Below, piece after piece: positions 1 to 8,096 of a stretch of DNA of 64,000 nt. This DNA comes from Streptomyces netropsis. Lineage in GTDB: Bacteria; Actinomycetota; Actinomycetes; Streptomycetales; Streptomycetaceae. The notes beneath the pieces were generated by a model. It did no database searches and was not told the origin of the DNA. It was given only the letters and a program-made list of their open reading frames with translations. Made by a program: the position numbers and the translations under genes. The stretch covers positions 248,001 through 312,000 of the forward strand of contig NZ_JACHJG010000001.1 in assembly GCF_014203545.1 (NCBI RefSeq), in the 5' to 3' direction. Positions within the stretch are counted from its first letter, which is position 1, and every line of letters starts with the position of its first letter.

Positions 1-3000
1 TACCTCGACGCCCCCGACAACGACGCCCTCGACATCCCCGACGACCTCACGATCGAGGTCTTCTGCCGTGTCGACGCCCTCGGCGGCACCCAGGGCCTGC
101 TGTCCAAGGGCCGGGCCGCCGACGGCTCCGGCGGCAGCGTCCCGTACCGGCTGCTCCTCCTGCCCGACGGCAAGCTGGAGTTCGCCTTCGAGGAGCCGGG
201 CGGGCGGCTCGTACGCCTGGCCTCCACCGAGGCCCTGACCGCCGGGACGTTTCACCGGATCGGTGTCGTCCGCAAGGGCGGCCGGTCGACGCAGGAGCGC
301 AAGGGCAACAAGGAGATCACCGCCGTCGGCGCGGACGGCAAGCCCGTCCAGCAGACCGTGGAGCTCGTGGAGTCCGTCGAGGTCCAGGAGTGGCAGGACG
401 TCCGCTTCTTCATCGACGGCCGCGAGGCCGGCACCGCCCGCTACGAGGGGCCCGGCCCCAAGGGCAACACCGGCACGCTCGACATCGGCCGGGCACGCGA
501 GGGCCTGGAGACGCACGGCTTCACCGGTGTGATCGCCGAGATCCGGCTGTGGGGCGCGGCGCGCGACGCCGCCCAGCTCGGCGCGCCCGTCTCGGCGCGA
601 GACCGGGGCCTGACCGCGCACTGGCGGTTCGAGGAGAACGCGGGCAACACCGCCGCCGACACCACCGGCTCGCACGCCCTGCGGCTGCGCGGCGCCCGCT
701 GGACCCGCAACCCCGACCCGCGCGGCAGCGCCTTCCGGCTCTACCGCAACGGCGTCTCGGTGGCCTGCGACCCGCTGGAGTCGGCGGACTTCGCCGACTA
801 CGGCGACGCCCAGCTCACCCTCGGCGCCCGGACGAAGGGGGGCGGCCGGCCGGACCAGGCCTTCCACGGCGTCCTGGAGGACGTGCGGATCTGGCGCACC
901 GCCCGCACCCAGGAGCAGGTCCTCGACAACCTCTTCAGCCGGCTCAAGGGCGAGAAGGAGGACCTGATCGCCTACTGGCCGTTCGACCGGGACTCCACCG
1001 ACGAGGCGGCCGATCTCGTACGGGACGAGGGGCTGCGCGGCAACCACCTGTCCCCGCACGACGGCGTCTTCCGCCCCTCGGCCGTCCTGTCCACCGCGCC
1101 CGTCTCCACCGACACCGCCCAGGTCCGCTCCGCGCTCGCCGCGATGCGCACCCCCTTCCACGAGACGGTCACCGGTTCGCCGGCCGTCGCCGAGTACGCG
1201 GACATGCAGTACACCGCCAAGGGCGAGGCGTTCGGCGTCCTCAAGCGGGCGTACGGCTATCTGCGGGACGGCCGGTGGCACCTGGTCACCGGCTACAAGG
1301 TCGGCGACCTGGTCAGCGAGTGGGTCAGCCAGGTGCAGTTCGACCCGCAGCTGGTCGGCTACGTGGAGGGCGCGCCGCCGGTCCCGTCGGAGAACCTCAC
1401 CCCCAACACCGTCGACCCCGACCGCGCGACCTACGACGGCATCGCGTCGGTGGAGTTCACCCAGGCCGAGGAGGTCGTCCACTCCCTGTCGTCGGCCAAG
1501 GAGCGCAGCGTCGACGCGGCGTTCGGCTTCGCCCTCTCCAACGAGGTCGACGTCGACATGTGGATGATCACCGCGCCGCTCGGTTTCGGCGTCGCCAAGT
1601 CGATGGTGAAGGCGAAGGTGTCGGCGGGCGTCCGGGGCAGTCTGGAGTTCTCCAACAGCTGGGCCGAGGAGACGGCCGTCTCGCAGGGCGAGAACACCGC
1701 CCGCTCCATGAAGGTCGACCTCTCGGGCAGCTGGGAGGATCCGCTGAAGCCCCTCAACCCGTCGCTGGGCCGCCGCTACGTGCCCGTGAACACCGGCTTC
1801 GCCCTGGTCCAGTCCCAGACCGCCGACGTCTTCGCGCTGCGGCTCGCGCACAGCGGCGCCCTGGTCGCCTACCGCATCCAGCCCAACCCCGACATCCCCA
1901 AGGACTGGAACGTCGTCCCCTTCCCCCTCAACCCCCGCTACACCAAGCAGGGCACCCTCGACGGCACGGTCGGTTTCGACGAGCGCGGCAAGGTCCTCGA
2001 CCCGGACTACACCGCGGCCCGCGACCGCGGCGAGTACAGCTACTACAAGCCGCGCGAGGCCTACGCCATCAAGCGGCGCATCCAGCGCGAGCAGCAGCGG
2101 CTGCGCGGCTACTACGAGTCCGTCTCCACCGACACCCACGCGCCCGACCCCACCGCCGAGCGGGCGGGCCGGGTCCTGGGCGGCGCGATCGGCGGCGACA
2201 CCGCGCCCGGCCGGGGCCGGGACACCACCGGCAGCTCCACCGGTGACGGCTTCTCCCGCCGCGACCTGGTCAACACCTACGTGTGGACGGCGGACGGCGG
2301 GTTCTTCGCCGAGACCACCGAGACCACCGACGCCGTCAGCGAGACCACCTCCGGCTCCTACTCGCTGTCCGGATCGGTGGGCACCTCCGTCGGCACGTCC
2401 TTCGACGTGATGGGCATCGGCGTCAACGCCCAGCTCGACGCCTCCGTCGGCGGCGGCATGACCGCCACCCGGGCGCGCGGGAAGGAGGCCACCCGCTCCT
2501 TCGGGCTCAACGTCACCTGCTCGCCGTCCGGCAACGTCCAGCAGTACGACGCCCACCGCAAGCCGGTCTTCGACTCCGACGGCAAGCCCGTCAACGCGCC
2601 CGGCAAGGTGGACGCGTACCGGTTCCTCAGCTTCTACCTCGGCGAGGACACCGAGCACTTCGACACCTTCTTCCACAAGGTCGTCGACCCGGCCTGGCTG
2701 GAGGGCGGCACCGATCCGAACGCGGCCGCGCTGCGCCAGGCCCGTCAGTCGGACCGCAAGCCGCCGTGCTGGCGGGTGATGCACCGCGTCACCTTCGTCA
2801 GCCGGCTCCTGCCGCCCGTCCCCGCCGCCGAGGCCGCGCCCCTGGAGCGGGCGATGCGGCAGCTGGACGTGGAGAGCAACTACGAGCTCGTCCGGCGCCT
2901 CGACCCGTACGTCAAGGGCGCGGCCACCGGGCTGCCCGAGCTCTCCCGGGCGGTGCGCGACGCACTCGCGACGCACCTGCCGGAGCTGAGCCCGCACGCG

Positions 3001-3048
3001 GAGGACGTGATCGGCTTCCTCGCGCAGTACTACGGCGTCGAGGGCTGA
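1..3048 (+). CDS. LamG-repeat protein with unassigned C-terminal half (5' end outside window)
   Basis: The frame is open from base 1, so the true start lies to the left; 1015 residues are visible and the stop is TGA 3046-3048. The first ~330 visible residues are concanavalin/LamG-type beta-sandwich units: the pairs IAEIRLWGAARD with LTAHWRFEE and LEDVRIWRTART with LIAYWPFDRD are the usual end-of-unit signatures. The C-terminal ~600 residues match no family I recognise. They contain two long Ser/Thr/Gly-rich stretches of alternating polar and hydrophobic residues (about residues 510-575 and 770-830). LamG units usually bind glycans or surface proteins, so a surface or secreted role is likely, but no signal peptide can be checked because the N terminus is missing. 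A GC-rich hairpin follows the stop. Confidence 0.8.
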   Translation, partial: YLDAPDNDALDIPDDLTIEVFCRVDALGGTQGLLSKGRAADGSGGSVPYRLLLLPDGKLEFAFEEPGGRLVRLASTEALTAGTFHRIGVVRKGGRSTQERKGNKEITAVGADGKPVQQTVELVESVEVQEWQDVRFFIDGREAGTARYEGPGPKGNTGTLDIGRAREGLETHGFTGVIAEIRLWGAARDAAQLGAPVSARDRGLTAHWRFEENAGNTAADTTGSHALRLRGARWTRNPDPRGSAFRLYRNGVSVACDPLESADFADYGDAQLTLGARTKGGGRPDQAFHGVLEDVRIWRTARTQEQVLDNLFSRLKGEKEDLIAYWPFDRDSTDEAADLVRDEGLRGNHLSPHDGVFRPSAVLSTAPVSTDTAQVRSALAAMRTPFHETVTGSPAVAEYADMQYTAKGEAFGVLKRAYGYLRDGRWHLVTGYKVGDLVSEWVSQVQFDPQLVGYVEGAPPVPSENLTPNTVDPDRATYDGIASVEFTQAEEVVHSLSSAKERSVDAAFGFALSNEVDVDMWMITAPLGFGVAKSMVKAKVSAGVRGSLEFSNSWAEETAVSQGENTARSMKVDLSGSWEDPLKPLNPSLGRRYVPVNTGFALVQSQTADVFALRLAHSGALVAYRIQPNPDIPKDWNVVPFPLNPRYTKQGTLDGTVGFDERGKVLDPDYTAARDRGEYSYYKPREAYAIKRRIQREQQRLRGYYESVSTDTHAPDPTAERAGRVLGGAIGGDTAPGRGRDTTGSSTGDGFSRRDLVNTYVWTADGGFFAETTETTDAVSETTSGSYSLSGSVGTSVGTSFDVMGIGVNAQLDASVGGGMTATRARGKEATRSFGLNVTCSPSGNVQQYDAHRKPVFDSDGKPVNAPGKVDAYRFLSFYLGEDTEHFDTFFHKVVDPAWLEGGTDPNAAALRQARQSDRKPPCWRVMHRVTFVSRLLPPVPAAEAAPLERAMRQLDVESNYELVRRLDPYVKGAATGLPELSRAVRDALATHLPELSPHAEDVIGFLAQYYGVEG

Positions 3049-3060
3049 CCGGCTGAGCGA

Positions 3061-3095
3061 CGTCCCGCCGACGGATCCGCACCGTCGGCGGGACG
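3061..3095 (+). terminator. Hairpin terminator after the LamG gene
   Basis: Perfect 14-bp arms (3061-3074 and 3082-3095) around a 7-nt loop, 12 nt after the LamG stop codon. There is no T run, as is common for Streptomyces terminators. Confidence 0.7.
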
Positions 3096-3154
3096 GCCGG
3101 GCGCGAGGGCGCCGGCGCCCGGAAAATCATGCGACGTCCCGCCGGCACCGGTGT

Positions 3155-3160
3155 TAGCTT
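3155..3160 (+). promoter_or_regulatory. -10 element for a leaderless FBP transcript
   Basis: The hexamer TAGCTT fits TANNNT and ends 8 nt before ATG 3169. No Shine-Dalgarno sequence is present, so transcription probably starts at or next to the A of the start codon. No convincing -35 was seen. Confidence 0.5.
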
Positions 3161-3168
3161 CAACCACC

Positions 3169-3690
3169 ATGGAACCACTCGGCGAGAACGACATACGCGC
3201 CTCCTTCGTGAACTGCTCCAAGGGAGAGGCGCGCAGGCTCAGCCTGCCCAGGGGACTGGCCGAACTCCCCTGGGCCGACCTCGACTTCCTGGGCTGGCGC
3301 GACCCGGGCGCCCCGGACCGCGGCTACATCGTCGCCGAGCGGGCCGGGGAGCTGGTGGGGGTCACGCTGCGCGTTCCGCAGGGCGGCCCGCGGAGCATGA
3401 CGAAGACGACGATGTGCTCGCTCTGCCTGACCGCGCACGTCGCCTCGGGGGTCTCGCTGCTCGCCGCCCGCAAGGTCGGCGCCGCCGGCCGCGACGGCAA
3501 CACGGTCGGCGCCTACATGTGCGCCGACCTGGCCTGCACGCTGTACGTGCGGGGAAAGAAGAAGCCGCTGCTCGCGATGCGCTACAAGGAGACGCTGAGC
3601 GTGGAGGACCGGATCACGCGCACGCTGGTGAACCTGGACGAGTTCCTGGACAAGGTCTTCCGGGTCGAGGACGCGGCGGCGCGGGTCTGA
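3169..3690 (+). CDS. FBP (FusB-type) zinc-finger domain protein
   Basis: A 173-residue protein whose length and layout fit the FBP/FusB-like family, in which a C-terminal treble-clef zinc finger binds elongation factor G in the fusidic-acid-resistance members. The zinc ligands are visible as CSLC (Cys83, Cys86) and CADLAC (Cys118, Cys123), a CX2C-X31-CX4C arrangement. Start choice: ATG 3169 gives the natural N terminus MEPLGEND. An in-frame GTG at 3151 would lie inside the promoter. The actinobacterial members are chromosomal housekeeping genes of unproven function, so EF-G rescue is an inference from family membership. The gene stands alone and converges on the desaturase across a hairpin. 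Confidence 0.8.
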   Translation: MEPLGENDIRASFVNCSKGEARRLSLPRGLAELPWADLDFLGWRDPGAPDRGYIVAERAGELVGVTLRVPQGGPRSMTKTTMCSLCLTAHVASGVSLLAARKVGAAGRDGNTVGAYMCADLACTLYVRGKKKPLLAMRYKETLSVEDRITRTLVNLDEFLDKVFRVEDAAARV

Positions 3691-3714
3691 GCCGCGCACG
3701 GGGCCTGAACGAGC

Positions 3715-3743
3715 GGGAGGCCGGGGCGATGCCCCGGCCTCCC
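3715..3743. terminator. Bidirectional hairpin between FBP gene and desaturase
   Basis: Perfect 13-bp stem (3715-3727 with 3731-3743) and a 3-nt loop, midway between two convergent genes, so it can serve both. Confidence 0.75.
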
Positions 3744-3760
3744 GTGTACGGCGGTGCGGC

Positions 3761-4735
3761 TCAGGCCTGCTCGGCCCGGGCCCGGCGGCGGGCGAGCAGT
3801 GCCTCGCGGCGCTCGTCGAACTTCGTCGCCTGGTCGTCGAGGCCGCCCATGTACAGCCCCAGCTCCTCCTGGGCGCGCAGACCGTCCGGGCCGAGCCCGG
3901 TGATCTCCAGGACCTTCAGGAAGCGCAGCACCGGCTGCAGCACGTCGTCGTGGTGGATGCGCAGGTTGTAGATCCCGCCGATGGCCATCTGCGCGGCGGC
4001 CCGCTCGAAGCCGGGGATGCCGTGGCCCGGCATCCGGAAGTCGACCACGACGTCCCGCACGGCGCTCATCGTCTGGTCGGGCGCCAGCTCGAAGGCCTTG
4101 CCCAGCAGGTTGCGGTAGAAGACCATGTGCAGGTTCTCGTCGGTGGCGATCCGGGAGAGCATGCGGTCACAGACCGGGTCGCCGGAGTGGTGGCCGGTGT
4201 TCCGGTGCGAGATGCGGGTGGCCAGCTCCTGGAACGCGACGTACGCGACCGAGTGCAGCATGCTGTGCCGGTTGTCGGACTCGAACCCCTCCGACATGTG
4301 CTGCATGCGGAACCGCTCCAGCGCGACCGGGTCCACGGCGCGCGAGGTGAGCAGGTAGTCCCGCATCACGATGCCGTGCCGGCCCTCCTCGGCGGTCCAG
4401 CGGTGCACCCAGGTCCCCCAGGCGCCGTCGCGGCCGAAGAGCGACGCGATCTCGTGGTGGTAACTGGGGAGGTTGTCCTCGGTCAGCAGGTTGACGATGA
4501 GGGCGGTCCGCCCGATGTCCGTCACCTTCGACTGCTCGGGCGCCCAGGCCTCGCCGCCCATGACCCCGTCGAAGTTCCGCCCGTCGCTCCACGGCACGTA
4601 CTCGTGCGGCATCCATTCCTTGGCGACCTTGAGGTGGCGGTTCAGCTCGGTCTCGACGACCTCTTCGAGTGCGTACAGCAGGCGGCTGTCGCTCCACACG
4701 GCCCGGGAATGGTGGCGGAGGGGGGCGATGGTCAC
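3761..4735 (-). CDS. Acyl-ACP desaturase (soluble di-iron type)
   Basis: A 324-residue protein of the type-2 fatty-acid (stearoyl-ACP-like) desaturases, which insert a cis double bond into acyl-ACP using a di-iron centre and reduced ferredoxin in the cytoplasm. The six-ligand pattern is intact: Glu86 in TEDNLP, EEGRH at 116-120, Glu170 in AFQE and DENLH at 199-203. Mycobacterial DesA1/DesA2 and plant desaturases share this fold. The start is GTG, preceded by AGGAG at 6-7 nt. The promoter region holds a near-palindromic operator overlapping the -10, so repression by a TetR-type lipid sensor is likely. It controls membrane fluidity by inference. Confidence 0.92.
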   Translation of the reverse strand: MTIAPLRHHSRAVWSDSRLLYALEEVVETELNRHLKVAKEWMPHEYVPWSDGRNFDGVMGGEAWAPEQSKVTDIGRTALIVNLLTEDNLPSYHHEIASLFGRDGAWGTWVHRWTAEEGRHGIVMRDYLLTSRAVDPVALERFRMQHMSEGFESDNRHSMLHSVAYVAFQELATRISHRNTGHHSGDPVCDRMLSRIATDENLHMVFYRNLLGKAFELAPDQTMSAVRDVVVDFRMPGHGIPGFERAAAQMAIGGIYNLRIHHDDVLQPVLRFLKVLEITGLGPDGLRAQEELGLYMGGLDDQATKFDERREALLARRRARAEQA

Positions 4736-4758
4736 AGACAGCTCCTGATGCGGGGACG

Positions 4759-4798
4759 ATCTTACTTACGGATCCGTAGGTTACGACACCGTAGGTTA
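4759..4798 (-). promoter_or_regulatory. Desaturase promoter with overlapping operator
   Basis: On the minus strand the hexamer TAAGAT (4759-4764) fits a -10. Directly upstream is the perfect 12-bp palindrome TACGGATCCGTA (4767-4778), extended to 16 bp with one mismatch pair. A direct repeat CCGTAGGTTA occurs at 4774-4783 and 4789-4798, 15 bp apart. This is the layout of a TetR-family repressor site; the regulator itself is not adjacent. Confidence 0.65.
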
Positions 4799-4933
4799 AG
4801 TGCACGGTAAACGGCAAGGGCCACCCTTCCGGGGGGACGGTGCGTGCGTTCGCCGTCACCGGGCGTGCGGGGGCGAGGGTGTTCCGGAAGCCGCCGCCGG
4901 GTGGGCCCGGGGCGCGGTGGGGCGCGTGAACCG

Positions 4934-5131
4934 ATGCGGCGACGACTCAAGGGCGAGCCGGAGCTGTCCAACCGTCAGATCGAGGAAGCGGCGGTCGAAT
5001 CGGGGGAGTTGCCGGCGCGCAGCACCTTGACGGGTGCGCCGGGGAGGGGCGCGAGGGCCCGGAGGATTCCCCCGTCGGTCTTGTGGGCCGTTGCCCGGGT
5101 ACGACGAAAAGCCCGGCGCCCCCGTCCGTGA
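4934..5131 (+). pseudogene. Possible remnant of an XRE-type helix-turn-helix gene
   Basis: In the 457-bp gap upstream of the desaturase, one plus-strand frame reads MRRRLKGEPELSNRQIEEAA and then SGELPARSTLTGA. This resembles the first helices of Streptomyces XRE-type proteins (pattern RRL-G-LS-RQLE-AA-LPRSTL). It runs only 65 codons, lacks the rest of the domain and any effector region, and has no clear ribosome-binding site. The 3' end overlaps the terminator at 5111-5150 that serves the opposite strand. It may be a decayed gene or a chance resemblance. Confidence 0.3.
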
Positions 5132-5150
5132 AGGACCGGGGATGCCGGGC
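5111..5150 (-). terminator. Rho-independent terminator for the small membrane protein gene
   Basis: Outer arms GCCCGGC (5111-5117) and GCCGGGC (5144-5150) pair perfectly, with a further inner stem. On the minus strand the hairpin is followed at once by TTTT (complement of 5107-5110). Confidence 0.8.
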
Positions 5151-5192
5151 GGCAGAGCTCAGGAGAACTCGGGAAAAAGGGTGGGACAGCCG

Positions 5193-5465
5193 TTACCGCG
5201 AAGTGCGCGGGTGGTGGGTGTCGTGCGTGTGGGGGTTGTCCGAGTGCCTGGCCGCGACCATGCAGAGGCCCGCGATGGCCAGGAAGGCGACGATCGGCGC
5301 GGCGACGTAGAGGCCGAGCGTGTTGATCACGCTCATGCCCGGACCCGGGTCGTCACCGTCGTCGCGGGTGAGCGCGAACGCGGGGGACGACATCAGCAGC
5401 ATCAGCACAGTGCCGGCGGAGATGGCGCCGGCGCGCATGGCGTTCTTGTTGACCTTGTTGCTCAC
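5193..5465 (-). CDS. Small membrane protein, 90 residues
   Basis: GTG start at 5465. Residues ~10-30 form a signal-peptide-like hydrophobic segment ending SSPAFA. A short Asp/Gly-rich loop (TRDDGDDPGPG) and a second hydrophobic helix (LYVAAPIVAFLAIAGLCMVA) follow, then a His-rich cytoplasmic tail (HSDNPHTHDTHHPRTSR). I do not recognise the family; small proteins like this occur next to malQ in Streptomyces. There is no good Shine-Dalgarno. Instead TACGTT (5472-5477, minus strand) ends 6 nt before the GTG, which fits a leaderless transcript. A strong terminator follows the stop. The histidine cluster could bind metal, but that is speculation. Confidence 0.7.
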   Translation of the reverse strand: MSNKVNKNAMRAGAISAGTVLMLLMSSPAFALTRDDGDDPGPGMSVINTLGLYVAAPIVAFLAIAGLCMVAARHSDNPHTHDTHHPRTSR

Positions 5466-5471
5466 GGGCTC

Positions 5472-5477
5472 AACGTA
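5472..5477 (-). promoter_or_regulatory. -10 element for a leaderless small-gene transcript
   Basis: TACGTT on the minus strand fits TANNNT and is 6 nt from the GTG at 5465; no ribosome-binding site is present. Confidence 0.4.
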
Positions 5478-5512
5478 TCGGACCCGCGTGAGCCCCGCGC
5501 GCCCGGGGTCGC

Positions 5513-7705
5513 CTATGGGTGGCCGACCGGGCCGTTCGAGCCCGTAGCGGGCCATTCCCCCCACGCCCCGCCCCAGGTCTTTCCCCAGCTGCCACCGCTC
5601 GGCGCGGTACGCAGCTCGTCCATCAGGGCGTGCAGGCGCGGCGAGGCCGCCAGGTCCTCCAGGGAGACCGGCCGGCCGGTCGCGTCGGCGATGGGGAGCC
5701 GCCAGTTCGGGTACTGGTCCCACGTGCCCGGCAGGTTCTGCGGACGCCGGTCGCCGACCGCGTCCGGGAGCCAGACGCCGATCATCCGGGCGGGGGTGCG
5801 CAGCAGGAAGCGGTGGACGGCCTTGACCGCGGCCACCTCGTCGCCCGGGCCCTCCGGGAGCAGGCCCAGACGGCCGAAGAGCGCCATCCACTCCGCGATC
5901 GCCGTCGCGTCCTCCCGCTGCTCCACGCCGAGCGGACGGGCCAGCAGGCCGAGCCGGTGGCGCAGCTCCACATGGTCGCCGGTGAGGCGGGCGGCCGTGC
6001 TCGGCAGGTCGTGGGTGGTGGCCGTGGCCAGGCAGTCGGCGCGCCAGCGCTCGGGCTCCAGCGGCTCCGCGCGGCCGCCCGCACCGTCGTAGTCCCGCTC
6101 GAACCACAGCACCGACGTCCCCAGCACCCCCCGCTCGGCCAGCGACTCCCGCACACCCGGCTCGACCGTGCCCAGGTCCTCCCCTATGACGGTCGCGCCC
6201 GCGCGGTCCGCCTCCAGCGCGAGGACGCCGAGCATCGCCTCCGCGTCGTAGCGCACGTACGTCCCCCGCGTCGGCTCGCGCCCCTCCGGCACCCACCAGA
6301 GCCGGAACAGGCCCATCACATGGTCGATGCGCAGCGCGCCCGCGTGGCGCATCAGCGCGCGCAGCAGATCGCGGTACGGCGCGTACCCCGTGGCCGCCAG
6401 GGCATCGGGCCGCCAGGGCGGCAGCCCCCAGTCCTGGCCGTGCGGGCTGAACGCGTCCGGGGGAGCGCCGACCGACATGCCGGCGGCGAAGGCGTGCTGC
6501 TGCGCCCAGGCGTCCGCGCCCGACGGGTGCACCCCGACGGCCAGGTCGTGGACGAGGCCGACGCGCATGCCCGCCTCGCGGGCGGCCCGCTGGGCGGCGG
6601 ACAGTTGCTGGTCGGTGAGCCAGGCGAGCCAGCAGTGGAAGTCGACGCGGTCGAGGAGCTCGCCGCGGGTGCGGGCCGTACGGGCCGAGCGGGGGTCCTT
6701 GAGGGCGCCGGGCCAGGTCCGCCAGTCCGGGCCGTGCACCTCGGCGAGCGCGCACCACGTGGAGTGGTCGTCGAGGGCCTGGCCCTGCTCGGCGAGGAAG
6801 TCGCAGTACGCGGCGCGGCGGCCGGGGCTCAGCGGCACGGCCCGCACCAGCTCCAGCGCCTGGCGCTTGGCAGCCCACACCGCGTCCCGGTCGATCAGCG
6901 CATCGCGCCGCAGCACGCCCTCACGCAGCGCGGCGGCCCGGCCGAGAAGCAGATCGGCGCGCTCGCGCGCCGGACCGCCGAGGTAGGCGAACTCGGCGAT
7001 GTCCTCGATGCGCAGATAGACCGGATCGGGGAAGCGGCGGGAGGAGGGGCGGTACGGCGAGGGGTCGGTGGGCGCGCCGGGTACGGCCGCGTGCAGCGGG
7101 TTGACCTGCACGAAGTCCGATGCGAAGGCCCGGCCCGACCAGGCGGCGAGCTCGGCGAGGTCACCGAGGTCGCCCATGCCCCAGGAGCGGGCGGACAGCA
7201 GCGAATAGAGCTGCACGAGGAAGCCGTGGGCGCGCTCGGGCGGCGCGGGCAGCCGCTCGGGGGCGACGATCAGGGGCACACAGGCACTCCGGCCGTCGGG
7301 GGCGTGGGCACGCAGCAGGTGGCTGCCGAGCGGCAGGGCCTCCGCGAGGCACCCGCCGCCGGCCCCGCCGAAGAGCCCCGCCCCGTCCCACGCGAGCCCC
7401 CGCCCGTCCTCGGTGTCGACCCGCAGGGCCGTGCCCTCCGGCAGCGCGGGCAGCGCCGGACCGTGGGCGCGCGGCGTGCCGTCCGCCGCCGCCCGCAGGA
7501 CCACCGCCCGGGGCAGCAGCCGGCGGCGCTCGGTCGTGGCGTGGGCGTCCAGGGCGTCCCGGACGGCACGAGGGGTGGAGGCGTCGACGCCCAGCGCGGC
7601 GAGGACCGCGACGACGGTGTCCTCGGGCACCTGGCAACCCTGGCCGGGCGCGGGCTCGTAGGAGGTGGCGACACCGTGCAGTTCGGCGAGCCGCGCTCGG
7701 CCCAT
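5513..7705 (-). CDS. malQ: 4-alpha-glucanotransferase (amylomaltase, GH77)
   Basis: A 730-residue GH77 enzyme that moves alpha-1,4-glucan chains between acceptors in maltodextrin and glycogen metabolism in the cytoplasm. The GH77 signatures are all present: the substrate loop DPSPYRPSSRRFPDPVYLRI, the nucleophile Asp461 in RIDHVMGL and the acid/base Glu509 in GEDLGTV. An N-terminal extension of ~170 residues relative to Thermus amylomaltase is normal for the actinobacterial type. The ATG 7705 follows GGAGG at 5 nt and directly abuts the TGA of the upstream small gene, so translation is probably coupled. The downstream gene has its own promoter. Confidence 0.95.
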   Translation of the reverse strand: MGRARLAELHGVATSYEPAPGQGCQVPEDTVVAVLAALGVDASTPRAVRDALDAHATTERRRLLPRAVVLRAAADGTPRAHGPALPALPEGTALRVDTEDGRGLAWDGAGLFGGAGGGCLAEALPLGSHLLRAHAPDGRSACVPLIVAPERLPAPPERAHGFLVQLYSLLSARSWGMGDLGDLAELAAWSGRAFASDFVQVNPLHAAVPGAPTDPSPYRPSSRRFPDPVYLRIEDIAEFAYLGGPARERADLLLGRAAALREGVLRRDALIDRDAVWAAKRQALELVRAVPLSPGRRAAYCDFLAEQGQALDDHSTWCALAEVHGPDWRTWPGALKDPRSARTARTRGELLDRVDFHCWLAWLTDQQLSAAQRAAREAGMRVGLVHDLAVGVHPSGADAWAQQHAFAAGMSVGAPPDAFSPHGQDWGLPPWRPDALAATGYAPYRDLLRALMRHAGALRIDHVMGLFRLWWVPEGREPTRGTYVRYDAEAMLGVLALEADRAGATVIGEDLGTVEPGVRESLAERGVLGTSVLWFERDYDGAGGRAEPLEPERWRADCLATATTHDLPSTAARLTGDHVELRHRLGLLARPLGVEQREDATAIAEWMALFGRLGLLPEGPGDEVAAVKAVHRFLLRTPARMIGVWLPDAVGDRRPQNLPGTWDQYPNWRLPIADATGRPVSLEDLAASPRLHALMDELRTAPSGGSWGKTWGGAWGEWPATGSNGPVGHP

Positions 7706-7990
7706 TCAGACCTCCGAGGACTCCGTGCCGAAGGCCGGTCCGTGGACCGTGGCCGTCGGTTCGCTGGTGAGCGGCAGTTCGGTGGCCAGCGGGGGCTCGC
7801 TGGTGAGGGGGGTGGCATCGGCGAGCGGCGGCTCGCTGGTCAGCGGGGGCTCGGCCGGGGCGCCGGAGCCGGAGCCGGCCGGGACCGGGCCGTCGAACTC
7901 CGGGAGGTACGCGTCGTCGTGCGCGCACGCACACGGGGACGGCACCGGTTTGGACAGGGCGGACAGCAGGAGCTGGGCGGACGCGGCCAC
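7706..7990 (-). CDS. Small unknown protein with TSEPPL-type repeats, upstream of malQ
   Basis: A 94-residue product starting at GTG 7990 behind GGGAGG at 5 nt. The stop TGA is immediately followed by the malQ ATG. The N terminus MAASAQLLLSALSKPVPSPC has an amphipathic/hydrophobic run, then CACAHDDAYLPEFDG. The C-terminal half is an imperfect repeat of PPLTSEPPLADATPLTSEPP type, rich in Pro, Thr, Ser and Glu. I do not recognise it. The strong ribosome-binding site, the coupling to malQ and the non-random composition argue that it is translated. It could be a small regulator or partner of MalQ, but nothing in the sequence proves that. Confidence 0.6.
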   Translation of the reverse strand: MAASAQLLLSALSKPVPSPCACAHDDAYLPEFDGPVPAGSGSGAPAEPPLTSEPPLADATPLTSEPPLATELPLTSEPTATVHGPAFGTESSEV

Positions 7991-8065
7991 GGGGGCCTCC
8001 CGGGGTGACGGCAGTGGGTCACGTCTGCACTACCCACTCGGGGCGGTCGCAGACGTACCGGACCA

Positions 8066-8096
8066 AGGAACGTGTCCCGGGTCACATTACGTTCCT
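8066..8096. promoter_or_regulatory. Spaced inverted repeat between divergent malQ operon and GH84 gene
   Basis: AGGAACGT (8066-8073) and ACGTTCCT (8089-8096) are perfect inverted repeats 15 nt apart, with CCCGGG in the spacer. It lies 76 bp from the small-gene start and ~160 bp from the GH84 start, where a shared operator could sit. The regulator is unknown. Confidence 0.4.

Noticed and set aside
5193..6878. A long minus-strand frame overlapping malQ
   Set aside because: Only its C-terminal 90 codons make sense (the small membrane protein starting at 5465); the rest is an out-of-frame reading of malQ.
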